Shown here: positions 5,369 to 7,347 of the stretch, one piece after another
Layout of the letters: each line of letters begins with the position of its first letter
Numbering within the stretch: position 1 is the first letter of the stretch
Assembly (NCBI GenBank): GCA_011322575.1
Contig: DRMK01000264.1
Span: 1-7,347, forward strand
Length of the DNA stretch: 7,347 nt
Direction: 5' to 3'
DNA from: Gammaproteobacteria bacterium
Lineage (GTDB): Bacteria > Pseudomonadota > Gammaproteobacteria > Thiohalospirales > Thiohalospiraceae
Position numbers and translations under genes: made by a program
The notes under the pieces: model-generated
What the model saw: only the letters and a program-made list of their open reading frames with translations
What the model was told of the DNA's origin: nothing
The model's database searches: none

Positions 5369-6586
5369 CTATTGGCGAACGTGATCGATGTTCACGACCA
5401 CTTTACCCGAATCTCCAGTCCTGGCTATCACGCTGCCCTCCAGATCGCCCGCCTGCGGCATCGGCGACGCACTCTTCGAGATCCGCGCCACCACCTCCAC
5501 CTGCTCGTAGGAGGAGAGCTTCTTGCCGGTCATGCTCATGCTGTCATCCAGGGTGACCGCCAGCGGCAGCTCGCCGACCCGGTGCCGGACCGCCGCCAGA
5601 GGCATGCGCGGACCCTGCACGGGGCGGGCGAAGATGAATACTACATCTTCCGGAGAAGTCTTCTCTTTCAGCTCGGGGGATATATCCACCTGCAGGGCGA
5701 TACTGCCGGTGACGGCCCCGCTTTCGCCCTGTTCCGCAACCGCTCCCCCAAGCTGGTCGATACTACCCTTGACCATACGCGCCGCCTCGCTGTCCGCAGG
5801 CAGCACCTTCAACAGCCGCTGCCAGATTCCGGCGGCCTTTGCGGTATCCCCCTGCTGGGCCGCCACCACCCCCAGCAGCCACATCACCCGCGGCGCCTCC
5901 GGATCCACCTGCTTGGCGCGCTGGAGCAGCTCGCTGGGCCTGCCCTGGAAACTGCCCTCCTGCGCCAGCGCCAGGGTCTCGGCATACTGGGCCATGATCT
6001 CCGGCACGTCGCCTACCAGCTCATAGGCCTTGCCGTAGGCGTCCGCCGCTTCCTGATAGCGCCGCAACATCACCATGGAGCGCCCCAGCAGCACCCAGCC
6101 ATCCACATCCTCCGGGTTGCTCCGCAGCCGGTCCTGCAGACGCTGCACCATGGTCTGCATGTCTCCGGCCATCCCCTGCCCTGCCTCCTGGTGCTGGGGC
6201 GGCGCGGCGGTCACGGGTGGCTTGTCGATAATTTCCGGAGACCCTACCTGAAGATAGACATACACCGCCAAGGCAGGCACCAGCGCCGCCAGCAGCGGTG
6301 CCGCCCAGCGCCCGCCGTTACCCCGTGCAACAGCGGCCGTTTCGGTCCCGGCGTTCTGCAGCAGGTCCCGTTGCAACTCGTTCCTGGCCTGTTCATGGCG
6401 CTCCACGGTGAGCACCCCGCTGGCCAGCTCGGCGTCCAGCTCCTTCATCCGGTCCTCGAAGATGGCCACGTTGAGCTGGTCCTGTCCCATGACCGCCCTC
6501 TCCACCTTTCTTCTCCAGATGGGCCACGCCAGCAGGAGCGATGCAATCAGTGACATGATTGCCACTCCAACCCAAAATGCAGTCAT
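5369..6586 (-). CDS. ccmI: Cytochrome c biogenesis protein CcmI (CycH), TPR apocytochrome chaperone
   Basis: This 405-residue inner-membrane protein of the Ccm heme ligation complex binds the apocytochrome and hands it to CcmF/CcmH. Visible parts are: transmembrane helix 1 (about 3-24), a cytoplasmic coiled-coil-like loop rich in E/R/L (about 35-78), transmembrane helix 2 (about 94-114), a periplasmic TPR domain (about 150-280, with NPEDVDGWVLLGRSMVMLRR and a pattern of A/Y/G helices), and the C-terminal CcmI domain with VFIFARPVQGPRMPLA and LDDSMSM, both typical of the family. Length is normal. The start ATG overlaps the ccmH stop by 4 bases and has GGGAGG 5 bases upstream. It appears to be the last gene of the ccm operon, followed by a non-coding gap. 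Assignment is secure. Confidence 0.96.
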   Translation of the reverse strand: MTAFWVGVAIMSLIASLLLAWPIWRRKVERAVMGQDQLNVAIFEDRMKELDAELASGVLTVERHEQARNELQRDLLQNAGTETAAVARGNGGRWAAPLLAALVPALAVYVYLQVGSPEIIDKPPVTAAPPQHQEAGQGMAGDMQTMVQRLQDRLRSNPEDVDGWVLLGRSMVMLRRYQEAADAYGKAYELVGDVPEIMAQYAETLALAQEGSFQGRPSELLQRAKQVDPEAPRVMWLLGVVAAQQGDTAKAAGIWQRLLKVLPADSEAARMVKGSIDQLGGAVAEQGESGAVTGSIALQVDISPELKEKTSPEDVVFIFARPVQGPRMPLAAVRHRVGELPLAVTLDDSMSMTGKKLSSYEQVEVVARISKSASPMPQAGDLEGSVIARTGDSGKVVVNIDHVRQ

Positions 6587-7080
6587 CCGCGCCTCCCGTC
6601 ACTGTCCGGTGTTTCGCGCTGTTCCTTGAGAAGCCCCTCCAGCCGCTGCCGCTCCTCGCCGCTCAGTTCGCCGCTGTCCAGCACATCCTGGTTTCGGCGC
6701 CGCACGAACAGCACCAGCACCACTGCCCCCAGAACGAACAGAATGAAGGGCCCCACCCAGAGCATGTAGGTGATCGGTTTCACCGGGGGACGATACAGAA
6801 CGAAATCGCCATACCGGGCCACCATGAAGTCGATTATCTCGGCATCACTCTTGCCATCCTGAATCATTTCATAGATCTCGTCCTTCAGATCCTTTGCCAG
6901 ATCGGCGTCGGAGTCGGCAAGATTCTGGTTCTGGCATACCAGGCAGCGTAGTTCGGCAATAAGTTTCTTGAATCGCTGTTCATGCTGCGGCGTATCGAAC
7001 ACGTAGGCATTGATGCTGGCCACCGCGGCGCCCCCGCACAGCAACAGCAGCAACGAAATTGGCAGTAGCAGTCGTCTCAT
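6583..7080 (-). CDS. ccmH: Cytochrome c maturation thiol oxidoreductase CcmH
   Basis: The product has 165 residues: a signal peptide (1-22), a periplasmic three-helix domain with the redox motif LRCLVCQNQ (Cys46 and Cys49), a following acidic/basic helical part (LAKDLKDEIYEMI), the conserved RYGDFVLYRPP (about 89-99), one transmembrane helix (about 104-126) and a short basic cytoplasmic tail. CcmH reduces the disulfide of apocytochrome CXXCH motifs and takes part in heme ligation with CcmF and CcmI. The length matches the short CcmH without the fused TPR domain of the E. coli protein, and ccmI is a separate gene here. I chose the ATG at 7080 because it forms an ATGA overlap with the ccmG stop and has GGAGG four bases upstream. 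A start at 7131 would add 17 residues before the signal peptide and overlap ccmG by 55 bases. Confidence 0.96.
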   Translation of the reverse strand: MRRLLLPISLLLLLCGGAAVASINAYVFDTPQHEQRFKKLIAELRCLVCQNQNLADSDADLAKDLKDEIYEMIQDGKSDAEIIDFMVARYGDFVLYRPPVKPITYMLWVGPFILFVLGAVVLVLFVRRRNQDVLDSGELSGEERQRLEGLLKEQRETPDSDGRRG

Positions 7081-7347
7081 CCTTCCTCCGCCCGAATCTT
7101 TTCGATGAGCGGCAGGATGGTCTCCCGCCATGCCTCCTCGGTGATCGGCCCGATCTGCTTGTAGCGGATGACCCCTTTGCTGTCCACCACAAATGTCTCC
7201 GGTACCCCGTAGACACCCCAGTCGATACCCACTCTTCCCTTCTCGTCGAAAGCGCTGGCGGTATAGGGGTTGCCCAGCCGGTTCAGCCAGTTGAGCGCAT
7301 CGGGGCGCTTGTCCTTGTAATTGAGCCCGTAAATCGGCACGGCATCC
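7077..7347 (-). CDS. dsbE: Thiol:disulfide interchange protein DsbE/CcmG (C-terminal part)
   Basis: Only the last 90 codons are in the window; the 5' end, with the signal anchor and the WCxxC active site, lies outside. The visible part starts in frame before VPIYGLNYKD, the CcmG-specific segment after the first thioredoxin helix. It continues with ALNWLNRLGNPY and GIDWGVYGVPETF, in which the thioredoxin cis-proline (GVP) and the CcmG acidic pocket region are recognisable. It then has the last strands VVDSKGVIRYKQIGPIT and a C-terminal helix. CcmG is a membrane-anchored periplasmic thioredoxin that keeps CcmH or apocytochrome thiols reduced. Its stop overlaps the ccmH start (ATGA). The assignment rests on family-specific motifs although the active site is not seen. 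Confidence 0.94.
   Translation of the reverse strand, partial: DAVPIYGLNYKDKRPDALNWLNRLGNPYTASAFDEKGRVGIDWGVYGVPETFVVDSKGVIRYKQIGPITEEAWRETILPLIEKIRAEEG

Overview
The window comes from a GC-rich proteobacterium, most likely a gammaproteobacterium with respiratory or sulfur/metal redox metabolism. The main evidence is the gene order ccmG-ccmH-ccmI, typical of the distal end of a System I (Ccm) cytochrome c maturation operon. The lineage is an inference from gene content. No rRNA, tRNA, IS element or CRISPR is visible, and every gene I accept lies on the minus strand, so transcription runs from high to low coordinates.

Region 7347-5369 holds three tightly packed maturation genes: the C-terminal part of dsbE/ccmG, ccmH and ccmI. 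Each junction is a 4-base ATGA stop/start overlap. Together they reduce the apocytochrome cysteines and present the CXXCH motif to the heme ligation complex.

Region 5368-5016 is a gap of about 350 bases with no convincing gene. It carries several inverted repeats and is probably the control region or structured leader of the next gene block.

Region 5015-1 is a second, compact gene set whose products all appear to be exported. In transcription order it encodes an NHL six-bladed beta-propeller lipoprotein, a small tetraheme c-type cytochrome, an outer-membrane beta-barrel of about 611 residues, a second NHL beta-propeller paralogous to the first, and the signal peptide of a fifth exported protein cut by the window edge. 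The cytochrome has four CXXCH motifs and five further histidines, and its layout resembles the OmcE family of polymerising extracellular tetraheme cytochromes. My working hypothesis is an extracellular or outer-surface electron-transfer locus: the barrel would be the outer-membrane passage, the cytochrome the conductor (possibly filamentous), and the propellers assembly or docking factors. The neighbouring ccm genes would supply heme attachment. The exact role is inference; the gene architecture is seen directly.

The cytochrome has the strongest ribosome binding site of the cluster and is flanked by the largest intergenic gaps, each with a sigma-54-like element. This suggests it is expressed separately from, and more strongly than, its neighbours.
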